Assembly (NCBI RefSeq): GCF_001653235.2
Contig: NC_035791.1
Span: 5,704,001-5,768,000, forward strand
Length of the DNA: 64,000 bases
Source: Pochonia chlamydosporia 170
Taxonomy: Eukaryota; Ascomycota; Sordariomycetes; Hypocreales; Clavicipitaceae
Direction of reading: 5' to 3'
Shown here: in pieces, positions 41,805 to 54,312 of the stretch
Layout: each line of letters starts with the position of its first letter
How positions within the stretch are numbered: position 1 is the stretch's first letter
Notes under the pieces: model-generated
The model's input: the letters and a program-made list of their open reading frames with translations, nothing else
Databases searched by the model: none
What the model was told of the DNA's origin: nothing
Translations under genes and position numbers: made by a program

Positions 41805-43571
41805 ATGGCTGCCTCTCCTCCTCCCACACCGCCATCCAGGGCGATACGAGACGAAGAGCGAAGATTCAAGATGATAAACTCGCCTTGTGAGTGGATAGAA
41901 GACTACCGCCCTGGTAGTTACCATCCAGTCCATCTTGGTGACGTGTTCAACAACGGCCAGTACAAGATCATCCGCAAACTGGGCGAGGGTTCCTACTCAA
42001 CCTATCGCAGGATGGCTATGGAAGATGATGAAAATGACTGATTGAATTGAACTACCTGACTGACTATCTGCCTGACTGTCTGACTGACTGATGGAAAGAA
42101 GGGGAAAATGACCTTCTTTTATAGACCAATTTGAGGGATTTTTCTGACATTGGAAGGGAAAGCTGAAGGAAGGAAGGTTTGACAAAAGCATTGAATATTG
42201 AACCTTATTTCTGTTGGAAAGGAAGGTCCTTTGGAAGGAAGGTTGGGAAAAGCAAGCAATATTGAACCTTCTCTCGTTGACACAACCGTTTGGCTTGCCC
42301 GTGACATCATGTATGTTCTGGTTGGTGCCGTGTACTCTCAAGTTAAAACCATGTTTTGCTTACCCTTTCTTTGCAGAAACGGAAAATATGTCGCGCTGAA
42401 AATTCTTGTCTCCGACGCCTCTGGGCAGACAAGCGAGGTACAGATATTGCACACCGTCAGCGACTGCGCACCATCAGAGGGCCAGCGCTACATCACTCAG
42501 CCACTCGGCGAATTTGAACACAGCAGGCCCAATGGTCGTCACAAGTGCCTGGTATTTGAGCCCTTGGGGCCGAGCATAAATAGCATGGTCGAGGAGCTAC
42601 CCCAGCTCAAACCTCGAAAGCGGCACATGAAAGTGCGATACCCGCCTGACATGGCAAAGAGTATTCTTAAGCAGTCTCTGCAGGCTTTGGCTTTTCTTCA
42701 CGGCAATGGCATTGCCCATGGAGACTTTCAGCCGGGAGATATGCTATTCACTGTTCCTTACATTGACTCGATACCCGAGGAAGAACTTCGACAAGAGGAA
42801 AACGTGGAGAGCGGTTCGATATCGCCACCTGACGAGAGGAAAGATGGTAAAGAAGATTTGTTGGCTCCAAGATATCTTTGTATTGCACAGCCACTGGCAC
42901 CCTTCACCCACTATGCAAAGGGTTTCAAGATCAAGTTGTCCGATATGGGCGGTGGTTAGTGCATGTCTTCCTTTAATCACAAGTTCCTTTCCTCTTCTTA
43001 GGAAAAGTATTGCTTATGTCTACGGTCGCCAACAGCATAATTCTTCTCAGACCCGCCACAGAAGCCCGTCACTCCAGTCGGACTTCGAGCGCCTGAAATG
43101 ATTTTTAAGGGAGAAGTAAATAAAAGCCTTGACGTCTGGAGTTTTGGCTGCCTTGTATTTGAGCTTATTGCAGGGCAACAGCTCTTCTGCATCCCGGGTT
43201 CTGACGATGAAGACGATGAGCATCTCCTTACCCTCACGGAACGGCTCGGGCCGCCTCCAGATCGGCTCTTCGATCAATGGAAGACGTTTTCTCTATACTT
43301 CACTCCAGACAGAACGCTCTTTAACGTTGCACTTGGTGGGGTAGCAGATGGTGAGGAGCCACTGATGCTGGAACAAGAGTCTATGGAGGATGCGTTTGAT
43401 AAAGCAGTGCCCGAGATTGATGAGGAGGAAAGCCGGAAGGTGAAGACGCTTATTCGATGGATTCTGCAATACGAGCCTTCCAGAAGACCTTCGCCTGCTG
43501 AGATTTTGCGTGACCCATGGTTTACTGGGATTGAGGTGGATGAGACCACGGTCGAGGAATCTCCAGCTTAG
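41805..43571 (+). pseudogene. SRPK-like protein kinase, decaying
   Basis: The first coding part from 41805 encodes the SRPK-type start (ADYRPGSYHPVH-like block, then KLGEGSYST). It is interrupted at ~42002 by 285 bp with stops and no GT-AG solution. The frame resumes at ~42283 (TVWLARDI), splices 42310 to 42377 (NGKYVALKIL) and runs to IKLSDMGGG near 42956. The catalytic loop reads HGDFQPGDMLF: the base Asp is kept, but the metal-binding Asn is Asp. After the next intron the expected AYFF has TAA at 43038-43040; an acceptor at 43050 would skip it and lose ~5 residues. The last part (43051-43571) has APEMIFKGEVNKSLDVWSFGCLVFEL and RRPSPAEILRDPWF. Three separate defects make function unlikely. 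Confidence 0.75.
41998..42287. mobile_element. 285-bp insertion in the kinase glycine loop, flanked by caacc
   Basis: Homologues read GEGSYSTVWLARD without a break. Here caacc occurs at 41998-42002 and again at 42283-42287, and the extra 285 bp between them restores the codon exactly when one caacc is removed. Inside are tandem ctga/ctgc units (about 42056-42091) and two ~40-bp direct repeats (42166-42206 and 42231-42270) with ggaaggaagg and aatattgaacctt. No terminal inverted repeats or ORF. A 5-bp target duplication would fit a small non-autonomous element; a tandem-repeat expansion is the alternative. Confidence 0.55.
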
Positions 43572-43835
43572 TCCGCCCGTATTACTACATACACAAGCAT
43601 AGATGTTCACACATGGATAAGCTCGGTGACTTTCCCTCTCTTGTCTGTGCAGCCCTAGCGTATCTCTGCCGTCGTTCTGGGCAAAATGTTGCGCGGTTCT
43701 GTCAAACCATTCAGCTGCCATGTAGCGTGATTTATTACGACACCAATCAACAGGGGACAATTCTCCTTGAACATCTGAACATTGTATATTCAAATCTTTG
43801 CTAGCTTCTACAAGCTTACACTACGTATTTAGAAC

Positions 43836-46189
43836 TTAATGACGGTGCCCAGCGGCAGCCTCAGAGTCCTCAATAACTTCCGCCTCAACAGCCTCGCTAG
43901 TCTGGGTAGTTGAAAGCACGTACTCCTCTCTGTCAATGTGCTTGAAAATAAACCACTGCGAAACGTTAGTACTCTTATTTAACTTGAATCGGTGTTCATA
44001 GATCCGTCAACTTACAAAAGCAACAGTGACGATAGCGCCCAAGATAGCAGGGCCAGCAAAGTCCCAAATCAAGTGGGGATCAGCAATAGCAGCAGAAGCA
44101 GCCAAGTTGACAATGTATGCGAAACCAGTGTTGAAGAGGTTAATGGCCGAGACCAAGCCTCTCATGTTGACGGGAGCACGTGAGTAAGCGATTCCATAGG
44201 CTACGGACATATTAGTATCACCAATCGGTAGGGCGGAGACGGCACAGCTTACCAGGCACGTTGATGAAGAGTTCGGAAAATCCACCGAGGGCATATGGGA
44301 TGGCTTCCCACCAGAGAGAGATAGGCGAGACGAGACCATTCTCAACACACTCAGGGTCAGAAGAGCCGTACCAGCCGCAGGGGGATGTCTCGTAGGCCTT
44401 GTAGCAGAGGACTGCGTAGCCGACGCCTGCGAGGGTGCTGAGGAAGAAACCGGTGCAGATACGGGCGACGGGGCCGTAGTGAATTCTGCCCTTTCGCAGG
44501 AGGGGGTAGAGTCCGTACTGAAACGATCGTTAATGACTGAAGTGAATGTGCGCGCTGGCTCAATTGAGTTTGAGCTACGTGGACAGAACTTACATTAAGG
44601 AGAGGACCGAGGAGAATGATACTGAGGGAGTTGAAGTTGCCGATAACGTCGTTTGGCACGCCGTTGCCAGTGAGCATAGTGCCCAGGTAGTTGGCAGAGT
44701 TTCCAAGACTGCATGCAATTAGTACTAGATCAACCAACAATGCGACAGAAAGCAATCTCACCCGTTATCGTTCCAGTACTGAACAGGGAAGAAGCAAAAC
44801 ATGCCAGTAGCCTGCATAGTTCGCTGCACATCAACGACAAACTCATCGCTGTAGTGAGTCTCAGGCGACAATCCCTTCTCAGCTCTAACAGAAGGCTTCG
44901 CATTCTCCCACCATCCAGCGCGACCAATTCTGAAGAAGCCCCCATTTGCCATGCCGTGGCCGATGGCACGGAACACATTAGGCAGATCGGAACCGCCAGG
45001 CTTGTGCAGAACAAGACGGGGCTTCAACCAGATCAGAAGAAGGGGAAGAGGAAGGTAAAGCAGCAAGGGGAGCAGGAAAGCCAACCACCAACCGACGTAT
45101 CGTGCAGAGTACGAGGTGGCAGTGGACATGAAGGCGCCAATGTTGATGAGCAGGTAGAACCACAGCATGACTCTCTCGGTGGAGTGCTCGGGGTCTTCGA
45201 TAACTCGCTCGCCAGACTTAAGGGTAACGACTTTGGGCACGTGGGACTTCATCTGGTCGAGAAGAAGGGGTGTGACGTTGGGCTTGAACATGGCTGGGTG
45301 ATGTTAGTTGATGCTGTAGGAGTGAGAGGGAGGTAAAAACGTACCAGCTCCAATGGCGAGAATGTACACGCCGAGGAAGAAGGGGATTTTGGCGGTTCCA
45401 TTGGCGATGAGTTCCTTGGCACCGCCTGCAACGATGAGGACGTGACCGACACCGCAGATGATGACACCCCAGAAGATCATGTTGTAGCGACCAAACTTGG
45501 TGTCGGCGAGATATCCGACGAAGAGGGGGAGACAATAGGCTAGCAGACTGAAGGATTGGGTCGTGGCATTCTATAGGAGCACAAAGTCAGTCAAGGGGAC
45601 ACGAGTGAGAGAAAAACGCAGAATGATCTGGCTGATTTGCAATATGGTCACTTACAGCAATGGCTTCACCCATACCCAATGCACCCTGAGTGGTCTGGCT
45701 TCCGGCTGGGACTGCACCAAAGCCATTTCCACCTTTAGGAAGAGGACGGTTGATGTAGTTTGTCCAGATTTGAGCGCAGCCTAGATGATGTCGTCAGTAG
45801 ATAGATACCATCTCATACATGAGCAAAACTCACCATAGTAGGAAGCGCGCTCGCAAAACTCTACAGCGCAGAGCAGATACGCGACGGTGGGAATCTTGCC
45901 AGGAACACGGCGGAGGGTAGCAAACTCCTCGTCGGTCGGCTTGTCCTCGTAGTCTTTTCTCAGGATCGCAACCTCATTGTGGCCGTGGTCGTGAGCGATA
46001 TCAAAGTCATTGATGGACGCTTCTCTTGGGTGTTTCTCATCGGCGACCACAGGAGCAGCAGCCTGCGGCTCCACGTGGGTTTCCTTGTTTTCCGCTGTGT
46101 AAGAAACGGTGTGTCAGTTATCATGTGTTGATAGTTGAGACCTAAGAGAGGTCTATGCTGGACGATCCCTCTTCACAATACGTACCCAT
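43836..46189 (-). CDS. PTR2-type proton-coupled oligopeptide transporter
   Basis: Nine exons: 46189-46186, 46094-45834, 45780-45656, 45570-45345, 45293-44763, 44709-44594, 44517-44253, 44200-44016 and 43955-43836; 610 residues in frame. The first coding exon is only ATGG; exon 2 has no in-frame ATG, so it is needed. POT-family features: FATLRRVPGKIPTVAYLLCAVEFCERASYYG (first helix with the ExxER-type motif), NYINRPLPKGG, FVGYLADTKFGRY (signature loop), GAFMSTATSY, FCFFPVQYWNDN, then GLVSAINLFNTGFAYIV. About 12 membrane helices. It imports di- and tripeptides with protons at the plasma membrane. Short acidic C-terminal tail. Confidence 0.92.
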
Positions 46190-49100
46190 GATTGCGTGAT
46201 GGGACAGTAGTCTTGCTGTCTCCCAAAACTGCAACAAAAATTGGAATAACCAGAAGAAAGGGATAGGACCAAACTCAACCGTCGCTACGGCTCAGCACGT
46301 AGGACAGCATGGTCCTTTTGTATCCTCCGACACTCCTGCTCCTTTGTTATCGCCAATATCATCAACTACACCAACACAACATAATGAAGCTAGTCCTATA
46401 TTGGAATTCGTCGTCCGTTCCCCCATGCTGACTTTGAACGGGCGTTGGTTCGCCGCCACACGGCCACTTGCAGTTGACTCGTCTTGCTTTGTCTCGAGCT
46501 CCCCGCTTCTAGAATCGACATTTGTGCCGATTATCCATACACACCTTCCCCTTTGAGGCAAGTATCATCAAAAGACGAGCATGGCCTAGCAGGAGCCCCA
46601 ATCATGGAGGCCAAGCAAAGGTCCCTGGTGGCTTTTAATTTGGTGTGATACAGGCCTCAGATTGTGTCCGCAAAGGGTATGCTCTTATCGGTCCCTTTGC
46701 TGTATCCTGCACGGAGGCGTTGACTGGGCCTAAAATTGGGAGTAGCTTAAAACGCCGACCATATCAGCTGGGGGGAAGAGCAGGGAAATAGATTGCAAAA
46801 AATACGCACGGCATACGCCACCGGGTGTTGCCTATGTGAGGCTACTCCCTGCTCGTAGTCGTGGCACAATGCAGAAATCATCAACACCTCTTTTCATCCA
46901 CAATTACTGTCATGAATACAATGTCTTTTGATGCCAAGGACAAACCGCTTGGCGCGGATCGTGAGCAGATCAGGGTGTAGATCGTTCCTGTGGAGGCGGG
47001 GATGATGGATGATAGCCACGCGGCTAATTGCCAATTTTGCAGGGGTCCAAGATATGCCACATGCACTTGAGTCCAGTCCAGAAACACCTTGGCCTCCTAG
47101 TGACACTTTGTTTTGGCGGGCTTTGTATCCACCTGGCGATTTGGGGGCGCTGAAGTTGTCGATGAGCCATTACTCGTACACGAGGCCAAACAGGGCCAGA
47201 ACAAAAAGCCACGAGAGATATATAATCATCGCCACCAGCGTTCACCACAACGCCATTGCCGTCACCCGTTCACAATTTGTTTCCTCCTGAGAAAAGGGAT
47301 TGTTAAGCCGTCAGGGCCGCGGACAACCGCCCTGCTTGTCTGGGAATGGAATGGGGGTCAAACAAGGTCAAGGTCCTTTTGGATCATGGCGCTGCCAACA
47401 ACAATCGGGGCAAGCCAGATACGGACGCGCGGGGAAGTGGCTGCAGATGCAGCTGGCAAACATGTCGACTTATGCTTCTCGTTTTAACTTAAATGGAAAC
47501 ACGGTTTGCTGCAACTCATCCAACCCTTTCTGGTCGTGGTTGCGACGTTGCCCCCTAAGCGAGCTCATCTAGCGATCCTACTAAGCCCAAGTTCAGTCTT
47601 ACTGTCGTAATCCAGTTTCTGGGAAAGAATCATGATGGGTACCAATACGCTCAGGTGGCAAGGGTTTGTGGTGGAGGTGAGATCGATTGATCTGACTCGC
47701 TGGTGATACACACCTCAACACCAAAGACAGAATGCTTCAACTTGAGAGTGTGCGTGATCCACGGCATCTTTATTTGAGAAACAATGGCGCTAGCTGGCAC
47801 TAGCAACTTACACGAATTGCAGTGGCGACCAGATGAAAGGGGAACTTTGGTGTTTGCTTTTTGCGTGCTTCCAAATCAATTGCACCATGAACCGTGTCAG
47901 ATTGTGTCAGATTTTGACCCTCTTCCAACTTGGCTGCAATTTCAATGGGGCATGGTCCCCATGTGTTTCCCCGGTATTTCGTGACTAAATAAATCCCTCT
48001 CCACCAAATAGTGTGTCGATAATCTTGGTAACCCCTTCGTCATCAGCGGCAGCTTGGAAACAGTCTGGTCTGTCTGGTACAGTACTAGCCTCGGCAACCC
48101 TTGACATTGAGTCTTGTGTACCGGCCAAGTTCACCGGTGGCCAACGCGACCATACCATCCCGTAACGTGCATCGTGCAGGATCATGCAAGTAGGTCACAA
48201 GATGCAGAAGTTGGTGTGTCTTTGCTTGATTGAGCTGGTGTCACAACCACCCAATCAGACTATTTACTAAGATTAGCTTGCTGGCTCATGGAAATAAACA
48301 TTGAAGCCATCCACAAGAAACAATGACTAGTTCCGTGACTGCACTCATCAGTTTCAAGACGTGTGAGATCAAGTTATCTTCAGAATTCCGAAACTGCCAT
48401 TTGCCTCAGGAAATAGACTTGGTCTCGAATAAATGAGGATATCGCATTTACCGCTTCTGGATCTATCGCCGAAGCTTCGGGAACGATGATGGAGGTGGAG
48501 AATCTCAGGAGTAAGAAGAGCACGTCATTGCGGTGAATCCACCACTCAGACACCGAAAATTTCCTTGCCACGGTGAGATAGGAGAGGGCACATTGAGTGG
48601 TGGAAATTCCATTATCTGTCTGATTTATTTTGGTTGACTTTTGACTACATAGTGATTCCAGATGAAGCCCATGGTGAGAAATCGACCCTTGGAAGAATTA
48701 AGCGATCTGTCTTTGACCTCACAAAATGACATAATACCGGACATGTTCCGCGAAGAAGAAAAAATTGCTCCAACTTCGGTGTGCACGCATACTGAATGTA
48801 TACCGTATATGCCCGTGCCGACGTACAGTTTCGCCCTTTCGCTTGCCAACATACAACTCGTGACTTGAATCGATATTGCCTGAGCCCATACGCTCACCTT
48901 AATGGTTGTCACCATTCTGGCGGCCAAGTGATAGTTTTGGCCTCTGCATCGACCGAACAAGATGCCTAGATTCTACGTATGATCAACAACTGCGGTCAAA
49001 CCTATATTTACTTTATTCGAATTGGTGTGGCCAAATATGGCATCTCGTTCTTGGCAAACGGGTGAGGCGTCTTCGCCAAGAGATGCCAAGGTTGATCAAA

Positions 49101-49677
49101 GCATTTATTGTGAATTGCTGCTTTGCAAACCTTTGGCAAGTGCGATGGTCAATTATTATCTTCTCGGCGAATTCTTGTCACATCCACCGTGAATGAATGT
49201 CAACTCAAGTCGGAAGAAATATGCAACTTGGGGATTTCTGACCTACCCTATAGCCTATTGGTGTTTTCGCGCGATACGTTAAATTAAGGTGCTACAAGTC
49301 TTTGAACCGGTCTAGAGCTAAAACTATTTACGTGGATTCCTCTGAGATCACGGTGAGCCAATTCATTAAGGTTGACCAGTAGGCGACAAGTTGTTGGCAT
49401 AACGACTTGTTCTGTATAGGCTAACACCGTATCCCTGCCATAACAAACTGGACCTGATGAGCATGGATTTGGGCTTGAGGCCCTTGCCAGACAACCTAAC
49501 CCTCTGAAGCAGACAGTGGAACAATCCAACTTCGCAGTCTTGTTGTCGTTGGTTAGCTGAGACGGTAAAAGCGAACTACGTAGGCGATCGATGACAATAT
49601 GAACGTGTCAATCAACAGCGACTGCCAGAGCTTTATGTACGAACATTTAAACACCCCAATCTGAACACGACTCAAAT
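46190..49677. other. Long intergenic region, no gene recognised
   Basis: About 3.5 kb. The transporter promoter is at its left end. Open frames of 60-125 codons occur on both strands (for example 47113-47487 and 48625-48960) but have no domain, no consistent start and no splice continuation. No repeat of note. Confidence 0.5.
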
Positions 49678-51442
49678 TCAACTATTCCGTTCTCTCTGCC
49701 TCAACCTCACAAACACTTCATGACCCTCCTGCACATCCACCAAACCAATAGAAGGCTTCCCCTCAGCTGGCTGAGGAAACTTCTGATCAGAAGGATCCAA
49801 CTCAATATCGAACGAATGCAAAACCAGCGTCACAAACGCCAACGTCGTCTGCTTTGCCAAATTCCGACCCGGGCACATTGTCGTGCCGCCACCAAACGGT
49901 CTTAAACTCGGATTCCTTCGCAGACCAGCATCTTTCAAGAACCGATCGGGGTCGAATTCTGATGCTGTGTCTCCAAAGGCGTGTGTGCTAAAATGCAGTT
50001 GCCGCTGTGGCATCATCAATCGATTGCCTTTTCGGAGCGTCTTTCCACCTAATTGAACGTCATGCGTGAGGAATCGCACAGAGGCGGCAAAGGCTGTCAA
50101 TCTGACAGTTTCATCCCATATGCTATTTAGGTGAGGACATGTTTTATCGTTGATGAGATAGGCGACGTCGATGCTGCCATCGTCGCGGATCGCGGGAGCG
50201 GTTTCAACGCGAATGGTGTCAATTAACTCCTTGTTACCGAAAAGAAGGTATGATAGCATCCAAAAAGGAGCCTTTCGCGTGTTTCCATTTATGCTAGCGA
50301 CCGTCAGCAAGGTGGCGGGAGAACCGAGGAGTCAGTGCAAAGAAGCAGCGTCACATACCTCCAAAACAGCTGGAAGAAAAAGATTGCAGAGTCAGCTGGC
50401 GCTGTCTGCAGGCGATCGGTCTCATCTTCAATCTTTGATATAAACCAAGACATGTCAGGTCTTTCCGCCCTTGGCGCCGCGAAATATTCTTTCATCGCAT
50501 TCTGCATCTTCGCCTTGGCTGCTAGCATCTCTCCGCACAAGAAGCTGGGGTATTGATACATGGCTTGCCAGGACAAGGTCTCGAAAGAAATAAATGTCCG
50601 AATCAAATCCGGCTCAATTTGCATGAGTTTGTCTCCAAAGTACGCTTTGGTGCCTAGATCGATGAAGATATCTGAAACCCATTGGTATAGAGCCACAACC
50701 AAGCTGTCTGATTGAGGACTGGTGGACGTGTACCAGTTTGCGCCTCTGTGTTGTATCGATTTGAGGTCCAAATGCTGTTTTATGAACTGAAGTGATGGCT
50801 GTACAAGGGTGTCTAATCGATTTCCAGGCGATAGTTGTTCAAGCTGGTATTCTTTGCACAGTCGCACGAGATGCTTGGATTCACCAACACTCCCGTCCTT
50901 GTTGATGAGGTGGGTTTGGAAGGCTTTTCGGATGCCATCTTCTGAAACCCCAATCATGCGCATTACTTCGACAGCGAAAACGTCGTATGATAGATGCTCC
51001 ATCTTGTAGGTCGCTGCGACATCTTCCGACTTGGTGATGACGTACCATTTCTGGCCGGCAACAGAGAGAGCGAATGGCTCTCTTGTGTCATAGAAATATA
51101 GTCTGGGGCTGTCAGTCTGTGCAATGGGATTTTCCATTCGTCGGAGGAAAAGTTACCTGGCTTCTGAGATTAATTGACTCGAGTTCTTGAAGAATGATCG
51201 CAAATGGCCTGAGACTTGTTTAGCCTCACAAATTGACGGTTTGGCATGTTGACCCGTGTTTACTCACCCACCACCGGAATCCAGTACGGATATTCCTTTG
51301 GGTCGTTTGGATACAGCCATGGCAGAAGTGTGAATGTGTAGATTCTCCAAGCAGCAAGGAGTGCGATTGCCAATGCCGGTACAAGCAGACGAGAGTCCCG
51401 GGAGACTACCGTGAAAAACGCCAATAGATACGAAGACTCCAT
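49678..51442 (-). CDS. Cytochrome P450 monooxygenase A
   Basis: Four exons, 51442-51268, 51208-51157, 51102-50359 and 50293-49678, give 528 residues. An N-terminal membrane anchor (LLVPALAIALLAAW) and a Pro-rich hinge (YPYWIPVVG) place it on the ER. The ExxR motif is DETVR in exon 4, the PERF-like region is FDPDRFL, and the heme loop is FGGGTTMCPGRNLA with the axial Cys. The C-terminus resembles fungal CYP7/CYP8-like P450s. It inserts oxygen into a small lipophilic substrate with a P450 reductase; the substrate is unknown. Divergent from FAD oxidase A. Confidence 0.9.
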
Positions 51443-52451
51443 CTTAAAGGTTACTTTATCGGCGCAATTGATTGAGCACAGACAGCAGGTTGAGCGTATT
51501 CATCGCGTCTCAGACATGCAGTGACCGAAGTTTTGGCCTGGCACACAAGCAACATTGAACTCTCCCGTCTGACATGTTGTAAACGCAGGACGGCACAGAG
51601 GCAGCATGATATTACACGTCCGCGAAAATGTTAGTTTGATGACGAGGCATTACACATCCCTGTGATTGCCATTCTATCTTATCGCTGGCTGGTTACACGG
51701 AACGCATTCCTTGGTAGACTCGTTGAGGAGCCACCACCATTGACCCGAAAGTACATCGGAACATAACGCTGTGGCGTACACTGTGCACTGTGCCATTCCT
51801 CTGGCCCCCAAAGCCAACGGCATTGGGAATAAGCTGTCAGATGGACATGGGATACCAAGGCTTCATGCAGGCTTTAGCGGACAAGCTGGCCTAGTGGCCA
51901 AAGTTGGAGGGACCTGATTAGTTTGGTTGCTACTCTAGGCTGACGGGGTGGCGTTAAGGAACTGGAAGGATTCAGGGATCAGCTAGCTCCAGAGGTCAAG
52001 CTCTCAATCGCAGATCGTGTTGATTCGGCCCCCATAAGCGATTCAAATACTTTGTTACAAACATGGCCAGCCGAGTGACAACGCATGCCGAGCTACGGCA
52101 TTAGAACACGACCAAATGGCGCAAATTGTCTGAACTGTGATAGGCATTGGCTGAAGCTTGGCATTGTGGCCTTTGCGTGAAATCACGGACCCTTTGTAAC
52201 TCATTGCCTGAAATGGCTGGCTCGTCAGCAACTTCATTGTAACTGAGCTGACACAGCTTGTTGTGTTGGTCCCCTCAGTGTGATTCAGTCTCTGGCACTC
52301 ATCTCAGCAACAACTCTCTTCGCAGTTTCTTTTGCAATGCGGGGTTCGATAAACTGATGAATTGCTTTCGACACGTTTGAAGACAAGCAGTTGACCTCCT
52401 TTCCGAGCAGCTACTGTACACCACCTCAAGATCAGAAGGTGACGCATCGTC
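51443..52451. promoter_or_regulatory. Divergent promoter region, P450 A / FAD oxidase A
   Basis: A 1.0-kb head-to-head spacer. Joint control is likely but no element is singled out. Confidence 0.4.
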
Positions 52452-53989
52452 ATGGCGACCTCCGACAATACAATTTCCACCGCCATTGCTGGCGCTCTTT
52501 CTACTCATGACGCCATCGCACTGCCTGGCAGTGAGGCGTATGAGGAGTCTAATGGCTCTTATTTCAGTGCGTTTGAGAATGAACTGAGGCCGTCACACAT
52601 CGTCAAGCCCACGACGGTAGAACAAGTCCAGAGCGTAATCAAAGCCCTGAGACCACACATTCTCGCAGGCGACTGTAAAATTGCTATTCGGGGCGAGGGG
52701 CACACTCCATTTGCTGGTAGTGCCAACATCCAAGACGGCGTCACACTTGACCTGCGTGGCTTCAAAGGCATCACATTGAGTGAAGATCGGACAACCGTCG
52801 AAATTGGTGTTGGAGAGACATGGACGACTGTGTATAACGAACTTGAGAAGCATGGCTTGACAACGGCCGGAGGGCGCGTTGGTCGAATTGGTGTCGCTGG
52901 CTTCATTCTAGGAGGTAAGTCAAACGAGTCGTCATTGAAACCGTCCAGCTAATCTTTCCTAGGCGGCCTCTCCATGTTTTCAGCCGGCACTGGCTTCGCA
53001 TGCGACTCTGTCACTGAGTTCAAAGTAGTCCTCGCCTCTGGAGAACTTGTTAGCGCCAATGCGTCTTCAAACACCGACCTTTGGACTTCTCTGAAAGGCG
53101 GTCTCAACAACTTCGGTATCGTGACGTCTATTACCATGAAGACCTTCAAATCCGAAAGCATCTGGGGCGGCATCACGTACTACATGCCCGGTACATTTAC
53201 AGAAGTCCTCCAACACGCATGCGATTTTGTTCATAATGAGACCGATGAGAATACGCACATCATGTGCAGCGCGGGTTATGGCTTTGGGCATCAGGCTGTT
53301 ACTTGTGTCATGTACCATACTGGTGGCGCGGAGAATCCGCCAGCGTTGCAGCGCTTTAGCAATGTTCAACCGCAGATTGCGCAGATGAAAAGTATGAGGT
53401 TTGAGAACCATATCGGTTTTTGCGAGGAGTTGAGTAAACATTCTAGCAATGGAATGAGGTAAGTTTATCTGGCCTAACTTTGGATTAGTGGCTGACGCAA
53501 AACAGGCAATTCTGGGCTTCTATAACGATTAAACCAGACCTGGATTTGATGGATACCCTGCATAACAAGTGGCAGGAGACACTGGCCACTATTAAAGATG
53601 CGGAAGGGTTCATCTTCTCATTTGGCTTCCATCCGCTTACAAAGTCCCTTCTGACAAATTCAGCAAAGGCCGGGGGAAATGCGATGAACATTCCGCCAGA
53701 AGATGGGCCACTGTTTGTCGTCCTGATCAATCCCTGCTGGACACAGGTTGCTGATGATGAGCGCATCATATCTTCTGTGGAGGCGTTGGTGGCGGAGTTC
53801 AGGCAATTGGCAAGTGAGAAGGGTCTGTTGCATCGCTACATCTTTACCAACTATGCATATCACAAGGATGACGTTATGGCTGGGTATGGCGAAGAGAGTC
53901 TGGAGAGGATGCGAAGCGTGAGTAAGAAGTATGATCCTGAGGGATTATTTCAGAAAGGGGTTCCTGGTGGATTTAAATTATCCATGTAG
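52452..53989 (+). CDS. FAD-linked oxidoreductase A (BBE/6-HDNO type)
   Basis: Three exons, 52452-52914, 52963-53458 and 53506-53989 (introns 48 and 47 bp), give 480 residues. The FAD-binding PCMH domain begins at HIVKPTTVEQVQSVIKAL; the flavin-linking His sits in IRGEGHTPFAGSANIQDGVTLDL. The next conserved parts are GVGETWTTVYNELE, GGGLSMFSAGTGFACDSV and LKGGLNNFGIVTSITMKTF. A short BBE-like end follows (YAYHKDDVMAGYGEESLERM). There is no signal peptide, unlike oxidase B. It oxidises small molecules using O2; such enzymes are frequent in fungal secondary metabolism. Confidence 0.9.
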
Positions 53990-54312
53990 CATAGGTTGCG
54001 AGTGTCGAGACTCAGCAGCCCGGTAGCTTCGATAAATGATATATATTTCTGATTGTATCGAGTCCGATATACATGGACTGCCTTGTAGGTGGGCACTAAT
54101 AAGTGGTTGTGTCCTGTGTCTCCCTGGCATCTTGTTGCTATCAATAGAGCATGAAAAAGGGGTTTGTAATTCTTGAGATAATAAATATATTACTACATGG
54201 TATCACACTAATTTCACTGTAATTGGTTCCGAACAAACAGCCTCTCGATGCAGAGTGTCAACTTGTCCACCCCGTCAATCTCCATTACCACCTGCACATC
54301 CCATCCATTCAC
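53990..54312. other. Intergenic, AT-rich
   Basis: A 323-bp tail-to-tail spacer with AT-rich runs at 54030-54060 and 54178-54200. Nothing else. Confidence 0.6.

Noticed and set aside
42051..42095. Tandem ctga units as a CRISPR-like or satellite array
   Set aside because: Units are 4 bp, few and impure; a simple low-complexity tract within the insertion.
42198..42330. Reading the kinase from an ATG inside the 285-bp insertion
   Set aside because: That start would give a kinase without its glycine loop and with repeat-derived residues at the N-terminus; homologous sequence begins upstream at 41805.
46292..49600. Several 60-125-codon frames in the long spacer
   Set aside because: No family features or plausible exon joins; treated as chance frames.
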